In this document: positions 16,886 through 25,924 of the stretch, in pieces | Layout of the letters: each line of letters opens with the position of its first letter | How positions within the stretch are numbered: position 1 is the stretch's first letter | Origin: Streptomyces sp. SID13031 | GTDB taxonomy: Bacteria > Actinomycetota > Actinomycetes > Propionibacteriales > Kribbellaceae | Reading direction: 5' to 3' | Assembly (NCBI RefSeq): GCF_010548305.1 | Contig: NZ_JAAGLV010000022.1 | Coordinates: 62,001-126,000 of the forward strand | DNA: 64,000 nucleotides | The notes under the pieces: generated by a model | Told to the model about the DNA's origin: nothing | The model's database searches: none | Seen by the model: the letters and a program-made list of their open reading frames with translations, nothing else | Translations under genes and position numbers: made by a program

Positions 16886-17401
16886 TTCGGTGGCCCACTC
16901 GGAGGTGATCGGGTTCCGGCCGGTCACCTGCATCGCAGCCATCACGGTCAGCAACATGCCGGTGGCCAGGAAGTGGGTCACCTCCGGCGGGGTGGCGCCG
17001 GTCAGCTCGCCGATCAGGTGGTGGATGCTGCCGAAGCGGGCCCGGACGGTGTCGCCGATGGCGGGGTCCGCGCTGGCGGAGAAGCCGTGCAGCAGGACGA
17101 CCAGCAGCTCTCGCTCGGGGATCAGCTCCTCGTAGGCGTCGGCCAGGCTGTGCAGCGTGGGCTCCCGGTCGGCGGCCCGGCGGAACGACTCCTCGATCCG
17201 GTCGCAGACCCGGTTGGTGGTGGCCAGGAAGAGCTGCTGCTTGGTGCCGAACAGCCGGATCACGTAGGGCTGCGAGACTCCCGCCAGGCGCGCGATCTCG
17301 TCGGTCTTCGTGCCTGCGTACCCGTTGGCGCCGAACGCCACCACGGCCGCTTGCAGGACCTCTTCGCTGCGCTCCGCCGCGGTCAGCCTGGTCTTCGTCA
17401 T
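16865..17401 (-). CDS. TetR-family repressor of the adjacent MFS exporter
   Basis: About 178 residues. The N-terminal HTH is EEVLQAAVVAFGANGYAGTKTDEIARLAGVSQPYVIRLFG, a clear TetR motif, followed by a helical ligand domain. I start at MTKTRLTAAER because GGAGAGG sits about five bases upstream. It is divergent from a QacA/EmrB-type exporter, and twin GTTATCAGTC sites lie in the shared promoter. This is the classic drug-responsive repressor arrangement. Confidence 0.86.
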   Translation of the reverse strand: MTKTRLTAAERSEEVLQAAVVAFGANGYAGTKTDEIARLAGVSQPYVIRLFGTKQQLFLATTNRVCDRIEESFRRAADREPTLHSLADAYEELIPERELLVVLLHGFSASADPAIGDTVRARFGSIHHLIGELTGATPPEVTHFLATGMLLTVMAAMQVTGRNPITSEWATELLTSLS

Positions 17402-17421
17402 GACACCCTCTCCTCGGTCAC

Positions 17422-17472
17422 TTGACATGTTATCAGTCGATGCATACCTTGTGGGAGACGAAGTTATCAGTC
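17422..17472 (+). promoter_or_regulatory. Exporter promoter with two TetR-type half-operators
   Basis: TTGACA (17422-17427) and TACCTT (17445-17450) are separated by 17 bp and point at the MFS gene. GTTATCAGTC occurs at 17429-17438, in the spacer, and at 17463-17472, just downstream. The second copy also forms GTTAT-N6-ATAAC. Repressor bound here would block the exporter and probably the TetR gene itself. Confidence 0.6.
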
Positions 17473-17494
17473 AATAACAACAAGGGAGCAGGAC

Positions 17495-18913
17495 ATGACC
17501 TCGACCGCCCTCGAACCCGCCGCGCCGCCGCCGGCGGTCGACGAGCCCGCCGTACGGCGCTCCCTGGCCACCGTGCTCGCCGTGGTGGGCATCCCGATGT
17601 TCATGGTGACGCTGGACAACCTGGTGGTGACGAACGCGCTACCGGTGATCAAGACCGAACTCGGCGCCTCGCTGACCGACCTGCAGTGGTTCATCAACGC
17701 CTACACGCTGTCCTTCGCGGCGCTGCTGCTGACCGCCTCGGCGATCGGTGACCGGCTCGGCCGGCGGCGGATCTTCCTGGCCGGCATCGCGCTCTTCACG
17801 CTCGCCTCGGCGGCCTGCGCGCTGGCCACCGAGTCGTGGATGCTGATCGGGGCCCGGGCGATCCAGGGGGTCGGTGCGGCGGCGGTGATGCCGTTGTCGC
17901 TGACGCTGCTCGCGGCCGCGGTACCGGCTCGTCAGCGCAGCGCGGCGATCGGTATCTGGGGCGGTATCTCCGGCCTCGGTGTCGCGGTCGGCCCGGTCGT
18001 CGGTGGAGTGGTCGTCGACGGCATCAACTGGAAGTGGATCTTCTGGCTGAACGTGCCGATCGGGCTGATCGCACTCCCGCTGGCGGCTCGCGTGCTGACC
18101 GAATCCCGCGGGCGCCGGCAGAAGCTCGACCTGCTCGGCCTGGTGCTGTCCGCGAGCAGCGTGTTCGCCATCGTCTGGGGTGTGGTGCACGGTGCCGATG
18201 ACGGTTGGTCCTCGGCCAGGATCCTGACCGCGCTGATCGGTGGCGGCGCGTTGCTGGTGGCCTTCCTGGTCTGGGAGCACCGGGCGCCCGCGCCGATGCT
18301 GCCGCTGCGGTTGTTCCGTAGCAGAGCCTTCAGCGTCGTCAACGCGACCGCCTTCACCTTCTCCGTCGGCGTCTTCGGGGCGGTCTTCCTGCTGGCGCAG
18401 TTCTTCCAGGTCGTCCAGGGCTACACGCCGCTGGAGTCGGGGCTGCGCACGCTGCCCTGGACGATGGCGCCGATGGTGGTCGCGCCGCTGGCCGGCCTCG
18501 TCGTCGACCGGGTCGGGCCGCGCGTGCTGATCGCGACCGGACAGGTCTTCCTGGCCACCGCGCTGGCCTGGATCGCGCTCGTCACCAGCATCGAGGTCAC
18601 CTACGGCTCGTTCGTCGTTCCTTTCGTGCTCGCCGGGATCGGGATGGGCCTCACCTTCGCCCCTTCGGCGAGCATCGTGATGGCGAGCTTCTCAGACGCC
18701 GACCGGGGGGTCGCGTCGGGCACCAACAACACGATCCGCGAGGTCGGCGTCGCGATGGGCGTCGCAGTCCTGGCCTCGGTCTTCGCCTCCGCCGGGTCGT
18801 ACGCCAGCCCCACGGAGTACGTCGACGGCCTGGTACCCGCGGTCTGGGTCGGCGCCGCGGTCGTGGCCGTGGGCGCAGTACTGGCCCTGCTCCTCCCGGG
18901 CCGCCGCCGCTGA
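17495..18913 (+). CDS. MFS multidrug exporter, DHA2 (EmrB/QacA) family
   Basis: A 472-residue carrier with about 14 predicted membrane segments. Diagnostic motifs are VTLDNLVVTNALPVI (motif D1 of DHA2 exporters), LTASAIGDRLGRRRIF (motif A) and GIWGGISGLGVAVGPVVGG (motif C of proton antiporters). It expels toxic compounds using the proton gradient. AAGGGAGCAGGAC precedes ATG. Likely controlled by the divergent TetR. Confidence 0.92.
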   Translation: MTSTALEPAAPPPAVDEPAVRRSLATVLAVVGIPMFMVTLDNLVVTNALPVIKTELGASLTDLQWFINAYTLSFAALLLTASAIGDRLGRRRIFLAGIALFTLASAACALATESWMLIGARAIQGVGAAAVMPLSLTLLAAAVPARQRSAAIGIWGGISGLGVAVGPVVGGVVVDGINWKWIFWLNVPIGLIALPLAARVLTESRGRRQKLDLLGLVLSASSVFAIVWGVVHGADDGWSSARILTALIGGGALLVAFLVWEHRAPAPMLPLRLFRSRAFSVVNATAFTFSVGVFGAVFLLAQFFQVVQGYTPLESGLRTLPWTMAPMVVAPLAGLVVDRVGPRVLIATGQVFLATALAWIALVTSIEVTYGSFVVPFVLAGIGMGLTFAPSASIVMASFSDADRGVASGTNNTIREVGVAMGVAVLASVFASAGSYASPTEYVDGLVPAVWVGAAVVAVGAVLALLLPGRRR

Positions 18914-18925
18914 CCGTCGTTATTG

Positions 18926-18957
18926 ATGGCCGGGACCGCACTGCCGGTCCCGGCCAT
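18926..18957 (+). terminator. Terminator after the MFS gene
   Basis: ATGGCCGGGACC (18926-18937) and GGTCCCGGCCAT (18946-18957) form a perfect 12-bp stem with an eight-base loop, 13 bp after the exporter stop. It ends only 12 bp before the next gene's start, which must therefore have its promoter at the hairpin's foot. Confidence 0.7.
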
Positions 18958-18969
18958 TACTGTTTGGAT

Positions 18970-19305
18970 GTGCTCGACGCAGATGACGTACGCCGGATCG
19001 CCCTGTCCCTCCCGCAAGTGGTGGAGAAGGAACGCTGGCGCCATCCGACCTTCGACGTCGCCGGCCGGATGTTCCTCACCATCCCCGACGACCAGACCTC
19101 CTTCGCCGTCCGCTGCCCCCAGCTGGAACGCTCCGAACTCATCGCCGCCGAACCGGACAAGTTCTGGGTCCCCAACCACGAGGCCGGCTCCAGCTGGGTC
19201 CGCGCCCGCCTGGCAGCCCTGGAAGACGCCGACGAACTCCACGACATCCTCCTGGACTCCTGGCACCAAGCCGCGCCGGAAAGCCTGACCGCCGAGCTCA
19301 GCTAG
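18970..19305 (+). CDS. MmcQ/YjbR-family protein
   Basis: A small CyaY-like-fold protein of about 111 residues. Family features are DADDVRRIALSLPQVVEKERW at the start, the HPTFDVAGRMFLTIP strand pair and FWVPNHEAGSSWVRARL. YjbR proteins are described as putative DNA-binding proteins but have no firm function. GTG 18970 is chosen since TACTGT ends six bases upstream; a TTG two codons earlier is possible. Confidence 0.82.
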   Translation: MLDADDVRRIALSLPQVVEKERWRHPTFDVAGRMFLTIPDDQTSFAVRCPQLERSELIAAEPDKFWVPNHEAGSSWVRARLAALEDADELHDILLDSWHQAAPESLTAELS

Positions 19306-20512
19306 CTGAACGGCGGAATCTGATCAGGGGGTAGATCGGCACTGCGGTGTTGCCGCGGGCCGGGCCGGGGAAGGTTGTGGCGCCGTCCAGGTAGAGGCCG
19401 TACTGCGCGGCGCGGGCGACCAGGAGGGGGAGGGCGTCCTCGGATCGGTGCTCGTTCGGGGTGCGGCCGGCGGCGTAGCGGGAGGACTCTGGCTTCTCGG
19501 TGGTGGTGATGAAGACGCCGTCGGGGCGTAGTACCCGGGAGGCCTCGGCCAGGACCTGGGTGCTGTCGTCGAGTAGATGCAGGAGCCAGATGGCCAGTAC
19601 TGCGTCGCAGCGGCGGTCGGCGATCGGGAGGCGGGTCGCATCGGCGGCAGCGACGTGGCCGGGAAGGCGGACGCGAGCGTGGTGGAGCATCGCAGGGGAC
19701 AGGTCGAGGCCGTGCATCAAGTTGCCGTGGGCAACCAGTTCGGCGGCGACCAGGCCGGTGCCGACGGCGAGTTCGAGCACCCGGCCGCCCTTGGGCAGCA
19801 ACTCCATGACCGCCTCGGCCGCTGCCTGGGCGCGCTCGGTACCACCTCGGGTCTCGTCGTACCGGGCGGCCTCGGCTTCGTCGTACCGGAGCTTGCGCGG
19901 CACGGCCCACAGCGAGGGCCAGGCGATGCCGACCTCGGCGAGCATCCGGCGGACCAAGGGCAACGAGATGCCGACGACGTTGTGGTAATCGCCCTCGATG
20001 CCGGCCACGAACGGGCCGCCGAGACCGTCGACGGTGAACGAGCCCGCGACGACCAACGGCTCGCCGGTCGCGACATACGCGTCGATCTCGGCGTCGGTGA
20101 GGTCGGCGAAGCGCACAGTTGTCGAGGCGAGCTCGCGGAGCTCCTGCCGGGTCCTGGTGTCGAACAGGCAATGGCCGGTATGCAGGATGCCGGTGCCGCC
20201 GCTCATCATCCGCAGCCGCTCGCGGGCGACCTCCGGCGTACCGGGTTTGCCGTAGGCGACGCCGTCGATCTCCAGCACCGAGTCGCAGCCGAGCACGGTC
20301 GCGTGGTCGGTCAGCGTGGAGACGACCGCGCGCGCCTTCAGGGTCGCGAGCGCACGGGCCAGCTCGCCGGGGCTCTCCGCGGTGACGTTGTCCTCGTCGA
20401 CGCCGGAGACGATCACCTCGGGCTCGACTCCCGCGTTGCGCAGGGTCTTCAGCCGAGCGGGCGACTGCGAGGCAAGCACAAATCTCACCGGGGCGCTCAT
20501 CGGGGCGCTCAC
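19298..20512 (-). CDS. Maf nucleotide pyrophosphatase fused to a class I methyltransferase
   Basis: A 404-residue two-domain protein. Residues 9-200 are Maf (septum-formation-inhibitor family; nucleoside triphosphate pyrophosphatase acting on non-canonical nucleotides): LASQSPARLKTL, GCDSVLEIDG, YGKPGTP and IEGDYHNVVGISLPL. Residues 208-404 are a SAM-dependent methyltransferase: VLELAVGTGLVAAEL (motif I), GLDLSPAMLHHAR, DAVLAIWLLHLL. Free-standing Maf ends at the junction. GTG overlaps the DUF885 stop (GTGA), and the first eight codons repeat a four-codon unit (MSAPMSAP). The human ASMTL protein shows the same domain order. Confidence 0.88.
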   Translation of the reverse strand: MSAPMSAPVRFVLASQSPARLKTLRNAGVEPEVIVSGVDEDNVTAESPGELARALATLKARAVVSTLTDHATVLGCDSVLEIDGVAYGKPGTPEVARERLRMMSGGTGILHTGHCLFDTRTRQELRELASTTVRFADLTDAEIDAYVATGEPLVVAGSFTVDGLGGPFVAGIEGDYHNVVGISLPLVRRMLAEVGIAWPSLWAVPRKLRYDEAEAARYDETRGGTERAQAAAEAVMELLPKGGRVLELAVGTGLVAAELVAHGNLMHGLDLSPAMLHHARVRLPGHVAAADATRLPIADRRCDAVLAIWLLHLLDDSTQVLAEASRVLRPDGVFITTTEKPESSRYAAGRTPNEHRSEDALPLLVARAAQYGLYLDGATTFPGPARGNTAVPIYPLIRFRRSAS

Positions 20513-22200
20513 AGTTTTGCGAGGGCGCGACGGAGCGGGTCCAGGCCGATCGAGCCCAGGTTCAGCGCGTCGGAGTGGAAGGTCCGCAGGTCGAACGCGG
20601 AACCCTGACGCTGCTTGGCCTCCTCGCGCGCCTGCAGCCAGATCCGCTCGCCGACCTTGTAGGACGGCGCCTGCCCGGGCCAGCCGAGGTAGCGGTTGAG
20701 CTCGGCGCGGAGGAACTCGGTCTCCATCCGCGAGTGCGCCCGGAGGAACTCGAACCCGAGCTCGGCGTTCCAGGTCTCGCCCGGCCGCCAGCCGAACGGG
20801 TTGTCGCGCGGGACGGCCAGCTGCAGGTGCATACCGATGTCGACGACGACCCGGGCCGCGCGGAAACCCTGCGCGTCCAGCATGCCGAGCCGGGCGCCGG
20901 GCTCTTCGAGGTATCCGAGTTCTTCCATCAGCCGTTCGGAGTACAGGGCCCAGCCCTCGCCGTGGCCGGAGACCCAGCAGCCGACGCGCTGCCAGCGGTT
21001 GAGCAGGTCGGTGCGCAGCATCGTCTGAGCGACCTGGAGGTGATGCCCGGGCACGCCTTCGTGGTAGACGGTGGTGATCTCACGCCAGGTGGTGAAGTCC
21101 TCGAGGCCGGCCGGCACGGCCCACCACATCCGGCCCGGCCGGGTGGTCAGGTCCTCGCTCGGCGGGGTGTAGTAGATCGAGCCGTCCGTGGTCGGCGCGA
21201 TCATGCACTCGATCCGCTTGATCGAGTCGGGGATGTCGAAGTGGGTCCCGGCCAGCTCCTCGACGGCGGCGTCGGCGAGCTGCTGCATCCAGTCGCGGAG
21301 CGCCTCCTTGCCGTGGATCTTGCGGGCCGGGTCGTTGTCGAGCAGCTCCGCGACCGCCTCGATACTGCGGTCGCCGCCGTTCAGCGAGGCCGCGATGGAC
21401 TGCATCTCGCCCTCGATCCGGGCCAGCTCCTGCCAGCCCCAGGCATAGGTCTCCTCGAGGTCGACGGCCGCGCCGAGGAACTTGCGCGAGGCGAGCTCGT
21501 AGACCTCGCGGCCACACGCGTCCCGGCTCGGGGCCTGCGGCAGCAGATCGGTCGTCAGCCACTGGCCGAACTGGTCGTAGGCCTTCCGCGCGGAAGCAGC
21601 GGCCGCTTCGACGGTCGTCTTGATCGCGGTGTCCGGAGCCTGCGCGGCGAGACCGGCGAAGAAGTCGTCACCGTCGGCACCGGTCCAGCTGGCGATCCGC
21701 TCGGCCAGTACTTCGACCTGACGCCGGGCGGACACCCGGCCGGCGGCGGCCTGCTCGGTCAGGGTGTCGCGGAAGCCGTCGAGCGTCGTACCGACCAGGT
21801 TCAGCCGGATCGCGATTGTCTCCCAGTCGTCCTGCGTCGCCGTCGGCATCAGGTCGAAGACCTGGCGGATGTCGACCGCCACACAGGAGATCGCGTTCAG
21901 CTGATGCTGCTGTACGCCGGCCTCGTAGCTCTCGACCTCGAGCCCGAGCCGCTCCAGCAGCGCGTCCCTGGCGACCTCTTCACGCGGAGACGTGGCCTGT
22001 ACTGCGGACGCCTCGGCGACCGTCTGGCGGTGCAGCTCGATCAGCGCCTCGAACCCGGCCGGTGAGTAGTCCGGCAGCTCGTGGTCGTGGCCCTGGATCC
22101 CCATGAAGGTCGACTCGGTCGGGTCCAGCGCGGCATACGCCTCGAGGAACCGCTCGGAGATCTGGTCGATCGGGCCATTGGGTGTGGTCGCATCGGTCAC
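20509..22200 (-). CDS. DUF885-family protein (putative zinc carboxypeptidase-like hydrolase)
   Basis: A 563-residue DUF885 protein. The metal-site-like motif YHEGVPGHHLQVA is near residue 385, followed by SGHGEGWALYSERLMEELG, both hallmarks of this family. No signal peptide is seen, so it is cytoplasmic. Activity is assumed to be hydrolytic but the substrate is unknown. TAGTGT ends seven bases before GTG, indicating leaderless transcription. It is translationally coupled to the Maf-methyltransferase gene. Confidence 0.85.
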   Translation of the reverse strand: MTDATTPNGPIDQISERFLEAYAALDPTESTFMGIQGHDHELPDYSPAGFEALIELHRQTVAEASAVQATSPREEVARDALLERLGLEVESYEAGVQQHQLNAISCVAVDIRQVFDLMPTATQDDWETIAIRLNLVGTTLDGFRDTLTEQAAAGRVSARRQVEVLAERIASWTGADGDDFFAGLAAQAPDTAIKTTVEAAAASARKAYDQFGQWLTTDLLPQAPSRDACGREVYELASRKFLGAAVDLEETYAWGWQELARIEGEMQSIAASLNGGDRSIEAVAELLDNDPARKIHGKEALRDWMQQLADAAVEELAGTHFDIPDSIKRIECMIAPTTDGSIYYTPPSEDLTTRPGRMWWAVPAGLEDFTTWREITTVYHEGVPGHHLQVAQTMLRTDLLNRWQRVGCWVSGHGEGWALYSERLMEELGYLEEPGARLGMLDAQGFRAARVVVDIGMHLQLAVPRDNPFGWRPGETWNAELGFEFLRAHSRMETEFLRAELNRYLGWPGQAPSYKVGERIWLQAREEAKQRQGSAFDLRTFHSDALNLGSIGLDPLRRALAKL

Positions 22201-22314
22201 CAGACCGACACTACCGCGCGCCTGAGCCCAGCGGCCGGTACTGTGTCGCTCGCTCGCCGGTGGGAGTTACGCCGCAGCCAGTAGTCAGTGAGTGGTCGAT
22301 GAAGGAGATACGGC

Positions 22315-23535
22315 GTGACGCAGCCGCCTTACGGTCAGCAGCCGTACCAGCAGCAGCCCTACCAGCAGCAACCGCCGTACCAGCAGCCGCCGTACCAGTA
22401 CGGGCCGCCGTCGGTCGCGCCGCAGCAGGGCCAGGGGCTCGGGTGGGGGCCGCAGTTCGCTCCGCCACCCGGTCCGCCGGGCTACCCGCGGCAGGGGTTC
22501 CAGCCGGGCTGGCAGCAGCAGTTGCCGCCGCGGAAGAAGTCCAAGGCGCCGCTGTTCGCGATCCTGGGCGTCGTCCTGTTCGCGGTCGCCGGGCTGTGGA
22601 TCTTCGGCGTGATCAAGAAGAACGCCGACAACCAGTACACCCAGCCGACGTACTCGGCGCCGACCTACCGGTCGACCCAGGGACCGGTCCCCACCACGAC
22701 AGCCGAGCCGACCGAGCAGCCGACCGCCAGCAAGCCGACTACCACCAGGCCGACGACGACCCGGCCGACCAGGAAGGCGACGTCCAAGGCGACACCGCCG
22801 CCGCCGTCGAACCTGGACATCGTGGCCAGGAACTCGCTCTACCAGACCGGCCCGATGCGTACGGTGAACTGCAAGGAACCGAACATCAAGCCGAACACGG
22901 CGGCGAACGCGGCGAAGTACTGGGCCCGGATCAAGCCCTGCCTGGATCTCTCGTGGGCGCGCCAGATCGCCTTGGCGGGGTACAAGTTCGAGGCGCCGTC
23001 GATGCTCTACTGGTCCGGGACCAGCGTGAGCAACCCCTGTGGCAGCGGCGCGGTCGCCGTGCCGTTCTACTGCAGCGCGAACCACATGATGTACATGAAG
23101 GTCGACAACTTCGTGAAGACCTACAACCAGTACCCGAGCGCGGAGGACAAGGCCTACGCCCGGATGTGGTACTCGCGGTCGATCGCCCACGAGTACGGCC
23201 ACGCCATGCAGTCCGTGACCGGCATCCTCGAAGCGTCGTACGACCTCCAGTACGAGCTGAACAGCTCGGCCGACCGGCTGCGGCAGACCCGGCGGATGGA
23301 GCTGCAGGCCAACTGTTTCGCCGGCGTCTTCCTGGCCGCCAACAAGCGCAGCTACCCGGTCAACGGCCTGATGCTGAAGGTCTGGAACCAGTGGGTCGTC
23401 ACAGCCGGTGACAAGCCCGAGCAGGGCGACCACGGCAGCGTCGCCAGCCAGGCCCGCTTCATGGGCCGCTCATTCATCACCGGCAACCCAGCCAGCTGCA
23501 ACACCTTCGCCGCCTCTCCCCGCAGCGTCACCTGA
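22315..23535 (+). CDS. Membrane-anchored neutral zinc metallopeptidase (YpfJ-like)
   Basis: A 406-residue protein. Residues 1-70 are a Pro/Gln/Tyr-rich cytoplasmic tail with PYQQQ repeats. Residues 78-100 form one membrane segment. A Thr/Pro/Lys-rich linker follows (about 110-165), then the peptidase domain with the zinc site SIAHEYGHAMQ and downstream MELQANCFAGVFLA, typical of putative neutral zinc metallopeptidases. GGAG lies seven bases before GTG. The catalytic domain would face outside. Confidence 0.86.
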   Translation: MTQPPYGQQPYQQQPYQQQPPYQQPPYQYGPPSVAPQQGQGLGWGPQFAPPPGPPGYPRQGFQPGWQQQLPPRKKSKAPLFAILGVVLFAVAGLWIFGVIKKNADNQYTQPTYSAPTYRSTQGPVPTTTAEPTEQPTASKPTTTRPTTTRPTRKATSKATPPPPSNLDIVARNSLYQTGPMRTVNCKEPNIKPNTAANAAKYWARIKPCLDLSWARQIALAGYKFEAPSMLYWSGTSVSNPCGSGAVAVPFYCSANHMMYMKVDNFVKTYNQYPSAEDKAYARMWYSRSIAHEYGHAMQSVTGILEASYDLQYELNSSADRLRQTRRMELQANCFAGVFLAANKRSYPVNGLMLKVWNQWVVTAGDKPEQGDHGSVASQARFMGRSFITGNPASCNTFAASPRSVT

Positions 23536-23580
23536 TCCTGAGTCGTCCCAACTGCCCGGTACGTCGTACAGTGCCCCGGT

Positions 23581-23619
23581 GTGTTGCTGCTGCGGCACCG
23601 GAATACGCAGCAGCAACAC
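23581..23619. terminator. Strong bidirectional hairpin between convergent genes
   Basis: GTGTTGCTGCTGCG (23581-23594) and CGCAGCAGCAACAC (23606-23619) form a perfect 14-bp stem with an 11-base loop. It fills the space between the metallopeptidase gene and the convergent small gene and ends one base before the latter's stop, so it can terminate both. Confidence 0.75.
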
Positions 23620-23620
23620 C

Positions 23621-23971
23621 TCAACCCGCCTTGGCGTCCAGCAACTGCAGTAGTTCGTGGGCAGCCAGCTCGATCTCCTTGTGGCGCCACTCGGCGGCCC
23701 GGTAGACGCAGGCGATCAGCCCGGTCCGATGCAAGCGCCGCAGGTCGCCGTACCCGAAGCCGAACCTGGCCTTGGTCTCGTCGCCGGCGCCGACGGTCAG
23801 CCCTAGGTGCCACCGCCCGTACTCCTCCCACGAGTGCGACTCGAGGAACTTGTTCTGCGCCTCCGCACCCGGCTGGGCCGCGCCCCAGTCGCTGTCCAGC
23901 ACATACTGCCGGCCCTCGATCAGCCGCTTCGCGTACTCCACCGCCTGCTCATTGACCTCGTACTTCGCCAT
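23621..23971 (-). CDS. Conserved hypothetical protein, 116 residues
   Basis: Starts MAKYEVNEQAVEYAKRLIEG and is rich in aromatic and charged residues (SDWGAAQP, SWEEYGRWHLGLTVG, GFGYGDLRRLHR). It has no signal peptide or membrane segment. The sequence has the look of a well-conserved actinobacterial soluble protein, but I cannot assign a function. It is upstream, on the same strand, of nothing obvious, and ends against a strong terminator. Confidence 0.7.
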   Translation of the reverse strand: MAKYEVNEQAVEYAKRLIEGRQYVLDSDWGAAQPGAEAQNKFLESHSWEEYGRWHLGLTVGAGDETKARFGFGYGDLRRLHRTGLIACVYRAAEWRHKEIELAAHELLQLLDAKAG

Positions 23972-24023
23972 ACGAGCCCTAGTGCCCAGAAACGGCTCGG
24001 CGTAGCCGTTCCCGCGGGGGCTG

Positions 24024-24233
24024 TTACGGGTGGGCGCTGGTGCGCCAGGCGTTGGGGCCTGGGTGGAGGGGGCGGGTGTGGTTGCGCCAGTAGGTAGCCC
24101 AGTTGCTCGCTCGGTCGGGCTCGGGGGCGGCGGCTGGGGTGGCTGCTGCGCGCGCTGAGACGACGGCTAGCAGGGCGGCCAGTTCCTCGGGTGTTGGGTC
24201 GCCCTTGGCGATACGTAGTACGGGGTCAGTCAT
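24024..24233 (-). CDS. accE: Acyl-CoA carboxylase epsilon subunit
   Basis: A 69-residue protein beginning TDPVLRIAKGDPTPEELAALLAVV, the signature of the small epsilon subunit that binds and stimulates actinobacterial acyl-CoA carboxylases. The middle is Ala/Pro-rich and the end is WATYWRNHTRPLHPGPNAWRTS. It follows the beta subunit by about 26 bp in the same orientation, the standard arrangement. It would join AccD and a biotinylated alpha chain encoded elsewhere. Confidence 0.85.
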   Translation of the reverse strand: MTDPVLRIAKGDPTPEELAALLAVVSARAAATPAAAPEPDRASNWATYWRNHTRPLHPGPNAWRTSAHP

Positions 24234-24259
24234 GGGGGACTCCGATCACAGGGCAGCCA

Positions 24260-25849
24260 TTACAGGGGGATGTTGCCGTGCTTCTTGGGCGGGAGGGTGT
24301 CGCGCTTGGTGCGGAGCAGGCGCAGGGCGCGGATGATCTCGGCGCGGGTCTCGCTGGGCCTGATCACCGCGTCGATGTAGCCGCGCTCGGCCGCGATGTA
24401 CGGGTTGGCGAGATGGTCCTCGTACTCCGTGATGAACTGCCGGCGTTGCGCCTCGATGTCCTCGCCGGCTTCGGCGGCCGCGGCCAGCTCGCGCCGGTGC
24501 AGGATGTTGACCGCGCCCTGGGCGCCCATCACGGCGATCTGCGCGGTCGGCCAGGCCAGGTTGATATCCGCGCCGAGGTGCTTGGAGCCCATCACGTCGT
24601 ACGCGCCGCCGTAGGCCTTGCGGGTGATCGTGGTGATCATCGGCACGGTCGCCTCGGCGTAGGCGTAGATCAGCTTGGCGCCGCGGCGGATGATGCCGTT
24701 CCACTCCTGGTCGGTGCCCGGCAGGAAGCCCGGCACGTCGACGAAGGTCAGGATCGGCACGTTGAACGCGTCGCAGGTGCGGACGAACCGGGCCGCCTTC
24801 TCGGAGGCGTCGATGTCGAGGGTGCCGGCGAACTGCATCGGCTGGTTCGCGACCACGCCGACCGGGCGGCCCTCGACCCGGCCGAAGCCGACGATCAGGT
24901 TCGGCGCGAAGAGCGTCTGGACCTCGAGGAACTCGGCCTCGTCGACGACCGCCTCGATCACCGCGTGCATGTCGTAGGGCTGGTTCGGCGAGTCGGGGAT
25001 CAGCGTGTCGAGCGCGAGATCGGTCTCGCCGACCTCCAGGTCGGCGTCGAAGTCGTACGCCGGCGGGTCCTCGAGGTTGTTCTGCGGGAGGTGCGAGACG
25101 AGGGCCTTGACCCAGTCGATCGCGTCCTCCTCGTCGCTGCCCAGGTAGTGCGCGTTACCCGACTTGGTGTTGTGCGTCCGGGCGCCGCCGAGCTCTTCCT
25201 GGGTGACGTCCTCGCCGGTGACGGTCTTGATCACGTCCGGGCCGGTGATGAACATGTACGACGACTCGTCGACCATCACGGTGAAGTCGGTGACCGCGGG
25301 GGAGTAGACGGCGCCGCCCGCGCACGGGCCCATGATCAGCGAGATCTGCGGGATCACACCCGATGCGCGCACGTTGCGGCGGAAGATCTCGCCGTACAGG
25401 CCGAGGCTGACGACGCCTTCCTGGATCCGGGCGCCGCCGGAGTCGTTGATGCCGATCAGCGGGCAGCCGATCTTCATCGCCAGATCCATCACCTTGACGA
25501 TCTTCTCGCCGAAGACCTCACCCAGGCTGCCGCCGAAGATGGTGAAGTCCTGGGCGAACACGCAGACCTGGCGGCCGTCGATGGTGCCGAAACCGGTCAC
25601 CACGCCGTCGCCGTACGGGCGGGTGGCGTCCATCCCGAAGGAGCTCGACCGGTGCCGGGCGAACTCGTCCAGCTCGGAGAAGGAGCCCTCGTCCAGCAGC
25701 AGCGCGATCCGCTCCCGGGCGGTCTTCTTGCCCCGGGCGTGCTGCTTCTCCACCGCGCGCTCGGACCCGGCGTGCACGGCTTCGTCCAGCCGGTGCGCCA
25801 GGTCCGCGAGCTTCCCGGCGGTGGTGTGGATGTTCACGGTCTCTCCCAT
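24260..25849 (-). CDS. accD: Acyl-CoA (propionyl-CoA type) carboxylase beta subunit
   Basis: A 529-residue carboxyltransferase that moves CO2 from biotin to acetyl- or propionyl-CoA, making malonyl- or methylmalonyl-CoA for fatty acid and related synthesis. Full N- and C-terminal crotonase-like domains are present: DSGGARIQEGVVSLG with the acyl-CoA oxyanion glycines, GPCAGGAVYSPAVTDF, and ITRKAYGGAYDVMGSKH. TAGGCT ends eight bases before ATG. BirA about 4 kb away is the likely source of biotinylated partner. Confidence 0.93.
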   Translation of the reverse strand: MGETVNIHTTAGKLADLAHRLDEAVHAGSERAVEKQHARGKKTARERIALLLDEGSFSELDEFARHRSSSFGMDATRPYGDGVVTGFGTIDGRQVCVFAQDFTIFGGSLGEVFGEKIVKVMDLAMKIGCPLIGINDSGGARIQEGVVSLGLYGEIFRRNVRASGVIPQISLIMGPCAGGAVYSPAVTDFTVMVDESSYMFITGPDVIKTVTGEDVTQEELGGARTHNTKSGNAHYLGSDEEDAIDWVKALVSHLPQNNLEDPPAYDFDADLEVGETDLALDTLIPDSPNQPYDMHAVIEAVVDEAEFLEVQTLFAPNLIVGFGRVEGRPVGVVANQPMQFAGTLDIDASEKAARFVRTCDAFNVPILTFVDVPGFLPGTDQEWNGIIRRGAKLIYAYAEATVPMITTITRKAYGGAYDVMGSKHLGADINLAWPTAQIAVMGAQGAVNILHRRELAAAAEAGEDIEAQRRQFITEYEDHLANPYIAAERGYIDAVIRPSETRAEIIRALRLLRTKRDTLPPKKHGNIPL

Positions 25850-25924
25850 AACCGGGCAGCCTAACTTCCCTGAGCCGGTTCGTGTGCTGTGACGTCTACC
25901 GCAACGTTACTAAGCAGTACATCG

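Noticed and set aside
24191..25864. 557-codon open frame on the plus strand
   Set aside because: Antisense to accD/accE, whose motifs are intact.
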